Source of the DNA: Candidatus Galloscillospira excrementavium
GTDB taxonomy: Bacteria; Bacillota; Clostridia; Oscillospirales; Oscillospiraceae
Assembly: GCA_018711785.1 (NCBI GenBank)
Contig: DVHW01000194.1
Coordinates: 1-10,599, forward strand
Reading direction: 5' to 3'
DNA length: 10,599 nucleotides
Both the position numbers and the translations under genes were made by a program. The notes under the pieces are model-generated. The model searched no databases. It had not been told where the DNA came from and saw only the letters and a program-made list of their open reading frames with translations. This document shows positions 1-6,677 of this stretch, piece after piece (the first letter of the stretch is position 1; each line of letters begins with the position of its first letter).

Positions 1-1
1 T

Positions 2-1072
2 ATGTACGAGGACGGCACCTTCCACGTGGACTCCGGCCAGGCCCTGCTCTCCTCTTTCGGCCCCCTGGGTTTCCAGCTCCAGCGGTCGGTGCGGGGGAGC
101 CTCCACCACGCCCAGCTCTCCATCGACCCCGCCGACTACCAGGAGTGGGACTATAAGACCGCCGAGGGCCTGCCGGTCCATCTGGCCCTAGGGACGGGGC
201 GGTCCCTGGTCCTGGCCGACCTGGAGGACTGCTTCGTCTTTGTCACGGTGCTGGAGGGCGCGGACAGCGGCCTGACCCGCGCCGACCTGGAGGAGTTTGC
301 AAACTGCTTCGCCCTCTCCAAGCTGACCCCCGTGGTGCCGCCGGAGGCCCTGGCGGGTGAGGATGGGAACCCCGCCACGGTCAATCCCCCCGCCGGGGAG
401 TACACCGACGCCGCCCGCGCCTACGCCACCGTCCTGCGCAGCCTGCTCTACGGCGGTTACCTGCCCGACGGCACCCAGGCCGAAAGCCTCTCGGACGACC
501 CCCTCTCCGCCATGGCCTTCAACCAGTTTGCCGTCCAGGACCTGGACGGCGACGGGACGGCGGAGCTCATCCTCCTCTACACCACCAGCTACACCGCGGG
601 CCAGCGGGGCTACATTCTCTCCTTTGACCCCGCCTATACCGGTTCCGGCACCCCTGTCACCATCCGCCTGGAGGAGTTTCCCTCCTTTAGCCTCTACGAT
701 AACGGGGCCGTGATGGCCCGCGCCTCCCACAACCAGAGCTGGGGCGAGCTGTGGCCCTATGTCCTCTACCTCTGGGAGGAGGGCGCCTACCGCCCCGTAG
801 CTGCGGTGTACTCCGCCGACCGGGAGACCCTGGAGAGCGCCGGTCTGGCCGACCAGTGGCCCGACGGGGTGGACACAAGCGGCACCGGCACGGTGTACTA
901 CGTCACCCCCTCCGGGGAGGACGGGGTGGCCCGGGCCATGGACGTGACGGAGTACCAGGCCTGGTGGGAGGAGACCATGGGGGATGCCCAGCCGCTGGAG
1001 CCCGTTTACTGGAGCCTCACCGAGGAAAACATCGCCGCCGCCCTGGGCGTGGAGGTCTGCACCGCCGGGTGA
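2..1072 (+). CDS. Partial secreted-type protein with a DLDGDG calcium-loop motif (N-terminus outside window)
   Basis: The reading frame is open from the left edge to a TGA at 1070-1072 (356 visible residues). The first ATG lies at base 2 with no room for a ribosome binding site, and no signal peptide is visible, so I read this as the 3' part of a longer gene. Residues about 1-112 resemble the repeat-like domain of clostridial DUF4367-type lipoproteins (a 'EWDYKTAEG..' strand, then 'LADLEDCFVFV', then a 'LTRADLEEFA' helix). That link is by eye and weak. A Pro-rich linker (about 111-131) leads to a second domain carrying DLDGDGTAE at 180-188, an EF-hand/VCBS-like acidic loop. The rest is acidic and aromatic-rich with no membrane segment. 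It is probably an extracytoplasmic, lipid-anchored or secreted protein. Its substrate is unknown, and I do not recognise a named family for the whole protein. Confidence 0.75.
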   Translation: MYEDGTFHVDSGQALLSSFGPLGFQLQRSVRGSLHHAQLSIDPADYQEWDYKTAEGLPVHLALGTGRSLVLADLEDCFVFVTVLEGADSGLTRADLEEFANCFALSKLTPVVPPEALAGEDGNPATVNPPAGEYTDAARAYATVLRSLLYGGYLPDGTQAESLSDDPLSAMAFNQFAVQDLDGDGTAELILLYTTSYTAGQRGYILSFDPAYTGSGTPVTIRLEEFPSFSLYDNGAVMARASHNQSWGELWPYVLYLWEEGAYRPVAAVYSADRETLESAGLADQWPDGVDTSGTGTVYYVTPSGEDGVARAMDVTEYQAWWEETMGDAQPLEPVYWSLTEENIAAALGVEVCTAG

Positions 1073-1108
1073 TGCCGGGCTCTCTTCCTGTCCAAAAGCC
1101 TCGCAGAG

Positions 1109-1128
1109 TTCGCGCCCGCAGGCGCGAA
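1109..1128. repeat. Inverted repeat, 8-bp stem with 4-base loop
   Basis: The arm TTCGCGCC (1109-1116) pairs perfectly with GGCGCGAA (1121-1128) across the loop CGCA. It is followed by more A bases rather than T bases, so it is not a + strand terminator. Confidence 0.7.
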
Positions 1129-1176
1129 AAAATCCAAATCCGTTTTTGGCCGCGACACCCTCCAGAGGGCCTTCTC

Positions 1177-1193
1177 TTGCCCCTGCGGGGCAA
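1177..1193. repeat. Inverted repeat, 7-bp stem with 3-base loop
   Basis: TTGCCCC (1177-1183) pairs perfectly with GGGGCAA (1187-1193) across TGC. It is the second of four hairpins between the left-edge gene and the zinc-ribbon gene. Confidence 0.6.
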
Positions 1194-1235
1194 TTCACCT
1201 TGTGTGCGGTTCCAAAAACCCTTCTCGGCCCGCGA

Positions 1236-1270
1236 ACGTGCAGGCGGCTCTCTCACGCGGAGCCGCCTGT
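1236..1270. repeat. Inverted repeat, 10-bp stem extended by wobble pairs
   Basis: CAGGCGGCTC (1239-1248) pairs with GAGCCGCCTG (1258-1267) around a 9-base loop. Two G-U type pairs and a G-C pair extend the base to 1236/1270 when the sequence is read as RNA. No T-run follows. Confidence 0.7.
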
Positions 1271-1292
1271 GCGCTGCAGCGGGCCGCAACTT

Positions 1293-1318
1293 ACTCGCCC
1301 AAGTGCTCGCACTTGGGC
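1293..1318. repeat. Inverted repeat, perfect 11-bp stem with CTCG loop
   Basis: TCGCCCAAGTG (1293-1303) pairs perfectly with CACTTGGGCGA (1308-1318) around CTCG. It lies 26 bases upstream of the -35 box at 1345, so it could be an upstream DNA element of that promoter as well as an RNA hairpin. A run of five T bases occurs only later (1338-1342), too far away for a normal terminator. Confidence 0.75.
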
Positions 1319-1344
1319 GAAATACGGCTCGGCCTCCTTTTTCG

Positions 1345-1373
1345 TTGCATTTTCTCTCTGTCTGGTGTAGAAT
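1345..1373 (+). promoter_or_regulatory. Sigma-A type promoter for the zinc-ribbon protein gene
   Basis: A TTGCAT -35 box (1345-1350) and a TAGAAT -10 box (1368-1373, one mismatch to TATAAT) are separated by 17 bases. The expected transcript start is near 1380. The ribosome binding site AAAAGGAGG (about 1404-1412) and the ATG at 1420 follow. Confidence 0.65.
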
Positions 1374-1419
1374 ACCCCTGACTGAGCGCATAGAATGCTC
1401 CAGAAAAGGAGGGCTTTTT

Positions 1420-1812
1420 ATGGACGAACGGGTGAAGGAGCTGCTGGACCGGGTGCGGAACACCGCCGCCACCATGGGCCAGGCCGCCGGAGTCACCGCC
1501 CGCTACGCCGGCAAGTGCGCCGGGCAGATGGTGGACGTGGCCAAGCTGAACATGAAGATCTTTGACCTCAAGACCGACATCAACGGCCTGCTACGGGAGA
1601 TCGGCAGCCTGGTCTACGCCGCCCACCAGGGCAAGGACCCCCAGGGCGACCGGGTGGAGGAGCTGCTCTCCCAGATCGACGGGAAGCACCAGTCCATCGC
1701 CGCCTGCAAGGAGCAGATCGCCGTGCTCAAGAAGTGCCGGGAGTGCCCCGGCTGCGGCACCATGTGCGGGCGGGACGACAAGTTCTGCAAGAGCTGCGGC
1801 CGTCCGCTCTGA
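1420..1812 (+). CDS. Small coiled-coil protein with C-terminal zinc ribbon
   Basis: The product has 130 residues. The ATG at 1420 is chosen because AAAAGGAGG sits 7 bases upstream and a good promoter precedes it; the frame is open much further upstream, but only as noise. Residues about 1-105 are predicted helical and charged, with no hydrophobic membrane segment. A 'KIFDLKTDINGLLREIGSLVY' type helix pattern (about 46-66) is common in small Firmicute proteins of unknown role. The C-terminus (106-130) has six cysteines; C109/C112 and C123/C126 form a CPxC-CxxC zinc-ribbon pair, with extra C106 and C116. It is likely a cytosolic zinc-binding scaffold or regulator. It resembles unnamed zinc-ribbon proteins and I cannot assign a function. 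A GC hairpin separates it from the phosphorylase gene 69 bases downstream. Confidence 0.85.
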   Translation: MDERVKELLDRVRNTAATMGQAAGVTARYAGKCAGQMVDVAKLNMKIFDLKTDINGLLREIGSLVYAAHQGKDPQGDRVEELLSQIDGKHQSIAACKEQIAVLKKCRECPGCGTMCGRDDKFCKSCGRPL

Positions 1813-1824
1813 ACACACCCACCC

Positions 1825-1852
1825 GCCGGGGGGCGCCGCGGCGCCCCCCGGC
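1825..1852. repeat. Perfect GC-only hairpin between zinc-ribbon and phosphorylase genes
   Basis: GCCGGGGGGCGCC (1825-1837) is the exact reverse complement of 1840-1852, giving a 28-base perfect palindrome made only of G and C. In RNA it would fold as about 12 bp with a CGCG loop. No T-run follows (the next bases are AGCGATAT), so it is not a standard Rho-independent terminator. It could block, pause or protect a transcript, or act as a boundary between the two genes. Confidence 0.7.
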
Positions 1853-1881
1853 AGCGATATAAAAACAAGGAGGACAAGCAT

Positions 1882-2706
1882 ATGCCGTACACGTTTGCCC
1901 AATACCAGGAGAGTGCCGACTTTATCCGCTCCCGCATCGGGGACTTCCAGCCCCGGGTGGCCATGATCCTGGGCTCCGGCCTGGGCTTCCTGGGCGACCG
2001 GGTGGAGAACCCCGTGGCCGTTTCCTACCGCGACATCCCCCACTTCAAGGTCTCCACCGCCCCCGGCCACAAGGGCCAGCTGCTCTTCGGCACCCTGGCG
2101 GGCCAGAAGGTGGCCGTGATGCAGGGCCGGATGCACCACTACGAGGGCTACTCCTATGAGGACGTGTCCTACGCCGTGCGGGTGCTGCGCCTGCTGGGCT
2201 GTGACACCCTGTTGGTCACCAACGCCGCCGGCTGCGTCAACACCGCCTGGAAGGCCGGGGATCTGATGCTCATCACCGACCACATGAAGCTCTTCCTGGA
2301 GTCCCCCCTCCGGGGCGAGAACCTGGAGGAGTTCGGCCCCCGGTTCCCCGACTCCTCCCACCTCTACACCCCCGCCCTGTGCGACGCCGCCCGCCAGGCC
2401 GCCCAGGCCCTGGACATCCCCCTGCGGGAGGGCGTGTACTGCTACTTCCCCGGGCCCCAGTTCGAGACCCCCGCCGAGATCCGGGCCTTCCGCACCCTGG
2501 GGGCCGACGCGGTGGGCATGTCCACCGTGCCCGAGGTCATCACCGCCGGCCACTGCGGTATGCAGGTGCTGGGCTTCACCCTGCTGACCAATATGGCCGC
2601 CGGCATCCTGGACCAGCCCCTCAGCGGGGAGGAGGTCATGGAGGCCGCCAACGCCGCCAGCGAGAAGTTCTCCTCCCTGCTGCTGGACTGTCTGAAGCGC
2701 ATGTGA
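1882..2706 (+). CDS. punA: Purine nucleoside phosphorylase (family 2, trimeric PNP type)
   Basis: The enzyme splits purine nucleosides with phosphate to a free base and ribose-1-phosphate in the cytosol. It has 274 residues, a normal length for the trimeric family; the start has AAGGAGG 8 bases upstream. Family landmarks are all visible: GSGLG (31-35, phosphate loop), PGHKG with H63, QGRMHHYEG with R83/H85/Y87, TNAAG (113-117), GPQFET with E195, MSTVPE (213-218) and N237. E195 and N237 correspond to human PNP Glu201 and Asn243, the pair that selects 6-oxopurines (inosine, guanosine type). One oddity: the usual 'LSHxEV' histidine (human His257, which contacts the 5'-OH) is G249 here ('LSGEEV'). 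The gene is 20 bases ahead of an MTA/SAH-type deaminase, whose product would be a 6-oxopurine nucleoside. MTA phosphorylase is less likely because of the FET/N237 signature. Confidence 0.95.
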   Translation: MPYTFAQYQESADFIRSRIGDFQPRVAMILGSGLGFLGDRVENPVAVSYRDIPHFKVSTAPGHKGQLLFGTLAGQKVAVMQGRMHHYEGYSYEDVSYAVRVLRLLGCDTLLVTNAAGCVNTAWKAGDLMLITDHMKLFLESPLRGENLEEFGPRFPDSSHLYTPALCDAARQAAQALDIPLREGVYCYFPGPQFETPAEIRAFRTLGADAVGMSTVPEVITAGHCGMQVLGFTLLTNMAAGILDQPLSGEEVMEAANAASEKFSSLLLDCLKRM

Positions 2707-2726
2707 CGGGAGAGGGGGGAGATCCC

Positions 2727-4022
2727 ATGACGACACTGATCTATAACTGCACCGCCGTCCTGATGGACGAGGCGCGCACCGTCCTCCGGAACGCCTACGT
2801 GGTGGTGGAGGGCGCCCTCATCCGCTCGGTGGGCACCACCCGCCCCGCCGGGACCTTTGACCGGGAGATCGACGGGGGCGGCAACGTGCTCATGCCCGGG
2901 TTCGTCAATGCCCATACCCACGTGCCCATGACCCTGCTCCGGGGCTACGGCGGGGGCTGCGACCTCCACACCTGGCTGAACCAGTATATCTTCCCCGCCG
3001 AGACCAAGTGGGACGACCGGGCCATCTCGGCCGCCGCCGACCTGGGCCTGGCGGAGATGATCGCCTCCGGCGTCACCACCATCGCGGACATGTATATGCA
3101 CACCGACATGGTGGCCCAGCGGGTGCTCTCTTCCGGCATCAGTGCCAACCTCTCCTGCGGCGGGCTCTTCTTCGGCGGGGACTTCGACCCCAAGACCGTC
3201 CACGACTGTGTGGTGCAGGAGGAGCTGTTCCGCACCTGGCACGGCCGGGGGGACGGGCAGATCCTCATCGACGCCTCCATCCACGGCGAGTACACCTCCC
3301 AGGCCCCCCTGTGGGAGTGGACCGCCGACTTCGCCAAGCGCAACGGCCTGGGGCTCCACGTCCACCTGTCCGAGACCCGCTCGGAGCACGAGGATTGCGT
3401 CGGCCGCCACGGCATGACTCCCGCCGCGGTCTTTGAGAAGTACGGCCTGTTCGACGTGCGGGCCATTGCCGCCCACTGCGTTTGGACCACGCCGGAGGAC
3501 TGGGCCATCCTGGCGCACCACGGCGTGTCCGCCATCCACAACCCCATGAGCAACCTGAAGCTGGGCTCCGGCATCGCCCCGGTGCCCGCCATGAAGAAGG
3601 TGGGGGTCAACGTGGCCCTGGGCACCGACGGGGTGTCCTCCAACAACTGCACCGATCTCTTCGCCGACATGAAGATCGCCGCCATCCTCCACAATGGAGC
3701 GAACTGCGACCCCATGGCCCTCACCGCCTATGACGCCCTGCACATGGCCACCGTCAACGGCGCCAGGGCCCTGGGCCGGAACACCGGGGAGATCAAGGCC
3801 GGCTGTGTGGCCGACCTGATCCTGGTGGACTTCTCCGCCCCCAACAACATCCCCTGCCACGATGTGGTGGAGAATCTGGTCTACGCCTCCCACGGGGCGG
3901 ACGTGCGGATGAATATGGCCCGGGGACGCGTCATATACCAGAACGGGGAGTTTTTCACCATCGACCTGGACCGGGTCCGCCGGGAAGTGGCCGACTACGC
4001 CATGCCCCTGCTCTTCGGCTGA
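2727..4022 (+). CDS. mtaD: 5-methylthioadenosine/S-adenosylhomocysteine deaminase family amidohydrolase
   Basis: It belongs to the metal-dependent TIM-barrel amidohydrolases (TrzA/AtzA/MtaD branch). Family members deaminate MTA, SAH or adenosine to the inosine form. The ATG at 2727 has a purine-rich GGGAGAGGGGGGAG site just upstream and gives 431 residues, a usual length. Visible ligands are H63 and H65 (NAHTH), H213 (HVHLSET) and D301 (GTDG), with E216 as the likely catalytic acid/base, H186 (SIHGEYT) in the substrate-binding position and H250 (AAHC). The N-terminal 'LIYNCTAVLMDE' and C-terminal 'IKAGCVADLILVDF' segments form the usual small beta-sandwich. Overlap-range spacing (20 bases) with the phosphorylase indicates one operon and consecutive reactions. 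Exact substrate choice (MTA, SAH, adenosine, or another aminated ring compound) cannot be read from sequence alone. Confidence 0.9.
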   Translation: MTTLIYNCTAVLMDEARTVLRNAYVVVEGALIRSVGTTRPAGTFDREIDGGGNVLMPGFVNAHTHVPMTLLRGYGGGCDLHTWLNQYIFPAETKWDDRAISAAADLGLAEMIASGVTTIADMYMHTDMVAQRVLSSGISANLSCGGLFFGGDFDPKTVHDCVVQEELFRTWHGRGDGQILIDASIHGEYTSQAPLWEWTADFAKRNGLGLHVHLSETRSEHEDCVGRHGMTPAAVFEKYGLFDVRAIAAHCVWTTPEDWAILAHHGVSAIHNPMSNLKLGSGIAPVPAMKKVGVNVALGTDGVSSNNCTDLFADMKIAAILHNGANCDPMALTAYDALHMATVNGARALGRNTGEIKAGCVADLILVDFSAPNNIPCHDVVENLVYASHGADVRMNMARGRVIYQNGEFFTIDLDRVRREVADYAMPLLFG

Positions 4023-4051
4023 GGCCGCCCCCTGTCCCTCTCAATCTCCGG

Positions 4052-4093
4052 CAGCCTGCCCGCGCCGCGCCCTCCGGGCGCGCGGGCAGGCTG
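4052..4093. repeat. Long GC hairpin between the deaminase and flippase genes
   Basis: CAGCCTGCCCGCG (4052-4064) pairs perfectly with CGCGGGCAGGCTG (4081-4093), 13 bp. After a 3-base bulge (4065-4067), CGCCC (4068-4072) pairs with GGGCG (4076-4080) across TCC. There is no T-run after it. It begins 30 bases past the deaminase stop and ends 38 bases before the flippase start. It probably marks the end of the phosphorylase-deaminase transcript or modulates readthrough. Confidence 0.7.
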
Positions 4094-4131
4094 GAGTGCT
4101 TCTGCCACTCCCGCGGAAAGGAATGTTCCCA

Positions 4132-5769
4132 TTGTCCAACAGCAAAAAAAATACCTTCTTCGGCGGCGCCGCTGTGCTGGCGGTCAGCTCCATCATCGTG
4201 AAACTCATCGGGGCGATCTACAAGATCCCCCTGGGCAACGTCCTCACCGACGCCGCCTACGCCGACTTCAACAGCGCCTATAACATCTACAACTTCTTTC
4301 TCACCATCTCCACCGCCGGCCTGCCGGTGGCCCTGTCCAAGACCATCTCCGAGGACCGGGCCCTGGGCCGGGAGAACCAGGTGCGCAGGACCTTCCGGGT
4401 GGCCCTGATGGCCTTCCTCACCATGGGACTCATCAGCTTTTTCTGCATGTCCGTGCTGGCCGGCCCCCTGGCCGAGGTGGTGGTGAGCAACCCCAAGGCG
4501 GTCTACTGCATCATGGCCCTCTCCCCCTCGGTGCTGGCGGTGTGCGTCATGTCCGCCCTGCGGGGCTACTTCCAGGGCCACTTCAACATGGTCCCCACCG
4601 GGGTCTCCCAGATCATCGAGGCCTTCTTCAAGCTGGTGGTGGGCCTGGGGCTGGCCATGTTCATCGCCAGTCTGGCCCTCCAGCCCGCCGACTTCGGCGA
4701 GCAGATGGCCGCCGTGGGCGCCATCATCGGCGTGTCCGCGGGCAGCGTGTTCGCCCTGGGCTATATGCTGGTGGCCTATTTCCGGGCCCGGCGGAGGAAT
4801 GCCACCCGCTCCAGCGACGTGCCCGACCGGAGCAAAACCATCCTCGCCCGGCTGCTGAAGCTGGCCATCCCCATCACCCTGGGCTCGGCCTCCACCGCCA
4901 TCGTCACCCTCATCGACAACAAGCTGGTCATGAGCCAGCTCCAAAGCGTGTTCCAGACCGTCCAGGGCATGACGGACTCCGCCGCCCTGGACACCGCCCG
5001 GGACCTCTACGGCATCTATGGCAAGTCCATGGCCGTGTACAACCTGCCCTTCTCCCTGATGGTGCCCCTGACGGCCTGCATCGTGCCGGCGGTGTCCGCC
5101 TGCCGGGCCCGGCGGGACCTTCTGGGCGGGCAGAAGGTGTCCGAGTCCGCCCTGCGCATCGGCATCCTGCTGGCCCTCCCCATGGGGGTGGGGCTGGTGG
5201 TGCTGGGCGGGCCCATCATGGCCCTGCTCTACCCCGAGCTGGACAACGCCATCGCCGGCCCCCTCATGTCGGTGCTGGGCCTGGCCTCCATCTTCGTGTC
5301 CATCCAGGTGCTGTGCAACGCCATCCTTCAGGCCAATAACATGGTCAACCTGCCGGTGCTGGTCGTGGTCATCGGCGGCGTGGTGAAGATCATCGTCAAC
5401 TACGTGCTGGTGGGCAATCCGGACATTCTCATCAACGGCGCCCCGGTGGGCACCCTGTGCTGCTTTGTCATCGTTTCGGCGCTGGAGCTTCTCATCATCC
5501 GCCGGGCCATCCCCGCCCCGCCCCGGTTCTCCCGGGTGTTCCCCAAGCCGGTCATCGCCTCGGTGGTCATGGGGGCTGCGGTGTGGGCGGTCCACGGTCT
5601 GTTGGCCGACACCCTCCAGCTGGGCAACACCCTGTCCACCCTGGGCTCCATCTGCGTGGGGGTACTGGTCTACCTGGCCCTAGTGCTGTTGCTCCGGGCC
5701 ATCTCCAAGGAGGACCTCGATCTCATGCCAAAGGGCGATAAAATCGCAAAGATTTTGCATATCCAGTGA
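4132..5769 (+). CDS. MurJ/SpoVB/YabM-family polysaccharide or lipid II flippase
   Basis: This is a multi-pass membrane protein of the MOP superfamily (PST/MurJ/SpoVB branch), whose members flip lipid-linked cell-wall or polysaccharide precursors. With a TTG start at 4132 it has 545 residues, the normal size, and about 14 hydrophobic segments spread along its length. Landmarks are 'IGAIYKIPLGN' (26-36), RGYFQG (144-149), 'SQIIEAFFK' (159-167) and 'LCNAILQANN' in the second half, as in SpoVB-like proteins. I chose TTG because AAAGGA ends 9 bases upstream; the ATG at 4123 lies only 1 base after that site and the GTG at 4096 has none. It is followed by mazG 37 bases downstream, as Bacillus yabM is followed by yabN, so YabM is the closest positional match. 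Whether it serves peptidoglycan, spore cortex or another polymer is not decidable here. Confidence 0.9.
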   Translation: MSNSKKNTFFGGAAVLAVSSIIVKLIGAIYKIPLGNVLTDAAYADFNSAYNIYNFFLTISTAGLPVALSKTISEDRALGRENQVRRTFRVALMAFLTMGLISFFCMSVLAGPLAEVVVSNPKAVYCIMALSPSVLAVCVMSALRGYFQGHFNMVPTGVSQIIEAFFKLVVGLGLAMFIASLALQPADFGEQMAAVGAIIGVSAGSVFALGYMLVAYFRARRRNATRSSDVPDRSKTILARLLKLAIPITLGSASTAIVTLIDNKLVMSQLQSVFQTVQGMTDSAALDTARDLYGIYGKSMAVYNLPFSLMVPLTACIVPAVSACRARRDLLGGQKVSESALRIGILLALPMGVGLVVLGGPIMALLYPELDNAIAGPLMSVLGLASIFVSIQVLCNAILQANNMVNLPVLVVVIGGVVKIIVNYVLVGNPDILINGAPVGTLCCFVIVSALELLIIRRAIPAPPRFSRVFPKPVIASVVMGAAVWAVHGLLADTLQLGNTLSTLGSICVGVLVYLALVLLLRAISKEDLDLMPKGDKIAKILHIQ

Positions 5770-5806
5770 TAAACTTCGAAAAATAGCTTGCAGAAGGGCG
5801 AGAAAT

Positions 5807-6607
5807 ATGGTAGATTTTCAATATCGGGATTCTTACGGCGTCAAGGATTTGGTGGACATCGTCCGCCTGCTCCGCGGCCCCGGCGGCTGCCCCTGGGACG
5901 CCGAGCAGACCCACGAGAGCATCCGCCGGGATTTCCTGGAGGAGGCCTACGAGGCCGTGGAGGCCATCGACGAGGGCTCGGCCGGCCACCTGAAGGAGGA
6001 GCTGGGGGATGTGTTGCTCCAGGTGGTCTTTCACGCCTGCCTGGAGGAGGAGCAGGGCTCCTTCGGCTTGGACGAGGTGGCCGACGGCATCTGCAAAAAG
6101 CTCATCTACCGCCACCCCCATGTGTTCGGCGAGACCGCGGTCTCCGGGACCGGAGAGGTCCTCCAGAACTGGGACGCCCTGAAGCGCCAGGAGAAGGGCC
6201 AGGCCACCCACACTGACGCCCTCTCCGCTGTCGCCCGCTCCCTGCCCGCCCTGTGGCGGGCCGAGAAGGTGCAGAAAAAGGCGAAAAAGGCCGGGTTCGA
6301 CTGGCCCGATGTCTCCGGCGCGGTGGACAAGCTCTCCGAGGAGACCGGAGAGCTGCGCCAGGCCATCCGGGAGGGCTCCAACATCGAGGAGGAGCTGGGG
6401 GACCTGCTCTTTGCCGCCGTCAATGTGGCCCGCTTCGTGAAGGCGGACCCGGAGGCGGCCCTCCAGCGCTCTACCGACAAGTTCATCTCCCGCTTCCGCC
6501 TGGTGGAGCAGGCGGCCGCCAAGGCTGGCCGCAGCATGGAGGAGATGTCCCTGGCCGAGCTGGACCAGCTCTGGGAGGGGGCCAAGCAGACCCTGAGGCA
6601 GGAATAA
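5807..6607 (+). CDS. mazG: Nucleoside triphosphate pyrophosphohydrolase MazG
   Basis: MazG hydrolyses NTPs and dNTPs to NMP plus pyrophosphate, a house-cleaning and stress role in the cytosol. The 266 residues match the length of E. coli-type MazG with two tandem MazG domains. Domain 1 has the magnesium-binding EEAYE (45-49) and EELGD (64-68); domain 2 has EETGE (178-182) and EELGD (195-199), linked by a Lys-rich 'KVQKKAKKAGFDW' stretch typical of the family. The ATG at 5807 follows GAAGGG by 8 bases. The Bacillus positional equivalent, YabN, carries an extra N-terminal methyltransferase domain; here the protein begins directly with the MazG fold. It sits between the flippase and HU genes, in the conserved yabM-yabN-yabO neighbourhood. 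Confidence 0.95.
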   Translation: MVDFQYRDSYGVKDLVDIVRLLRGPGGCPWDAEQTHESIRRDFLEEAYEAVEAIDEGSAGHLKEELGDVLLQVVFHACLEEEQGSFGLDEVADGICKKLIYRHPHVFGETAVSGTGEVLQNWDALKRQEKGQATHTDALSAVARSLPALWRAEKVQKKAKKAGFDWPDVSGAVDKLSEETGELRQAIREGSNIEEELGDLLFAAVNVARFVKADPEAALQRSTDKFISRFRLVEQAAAKAGRSMEEMSLAELDQLWEGAKQTLRQE

Positions 6608-6625
6608 AAACGGACCGCCGTTTTT
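6606..6625 (+). terminator. Possible weak Rho-independent terminator after mazG
   Basis: AAAAACGG (6606-6613) pairs with CCGTTTTT (6618-6625) across ACCG, starting inside the mazG TAA stop codon. The right arm ends in five T bases. The GC core is only 3 bp, so termination is likely partial. A second small hairpin, CGGGG/CCCCG (6636-6640 and 6645-6649), follows in the leader of the HU gene. Confidence 0.45.
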
Positions 6626-6677
6626 AGGATAAACACGGGGATTTCCCCGCCAACAACACACAGGAGGAGTACCACAC

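Larger units (their letters stand above)
1073..1419. other. 347-base non-coding stretch with four hairpins and a promoter
   Basis: No credible gene lies here; the open frames crossing it lack ribosome binding sites and are extensions of neighbours or antisense noise. The stretch holds four separate inverted repeats (1109-1128, 1177-1193, 1236-1270, 1293-1318), a 10-base palindrome at 1270-1279, and a promoter at 1345-1373. None of the hairpins is followed by a proper T-run on the + strand, so I see no classical terminator for the gene on the left. It is locally richer in A and T runs than the genes around it. Confidence 0.7.

Noticed and set aside
188..1198. Antisense open frame (336 codons) opposite the left-edge gene
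   Set aside because: It is a low-complexity Gly/Val/His composition without motifs, opposite a better-supported + strand frame.
1073..1419. CRISPR array or tRNA cluster in the hairpin-rich stretch
   Set aside because: The hairpins differ in sequence and spacing, there are no direct repeats with spacers, and no cloverleaf or CCA-type end is visible.
1858..1863. TATAAA as a -10 box for the phosphorylase gene
   Set aside because: A transcript from it would begin inside the ribosome binding site (1867-1873), and the would-be -35 region is the GC palindrome.
1591..2736. Antisense open frame (381 codons) across the zinc-ribbon and phosphorylase genes
   Set aside because: It spans an intergenic hairpin and two genes of certain identity on the other strand, and has no ribosome binding site or motif.
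2442..3893. Long antisense open frame (483 codons) opposite the deaminase gene
   Set aside because: The composition (Gly, Val, His, Asp) is that of a reverse-frame shadow. The + strand carries a clear amidohydrolase with all metal ligands.
3955..5595. Long antisense open frame (546 codons) opposite the flippase gene
   Set aside because: It is His/Gly/Asp-rich with no recognisable fold and mirrors the codon bias of the + strand flippase. It is a shadow frame of GC-rich coding DNA.
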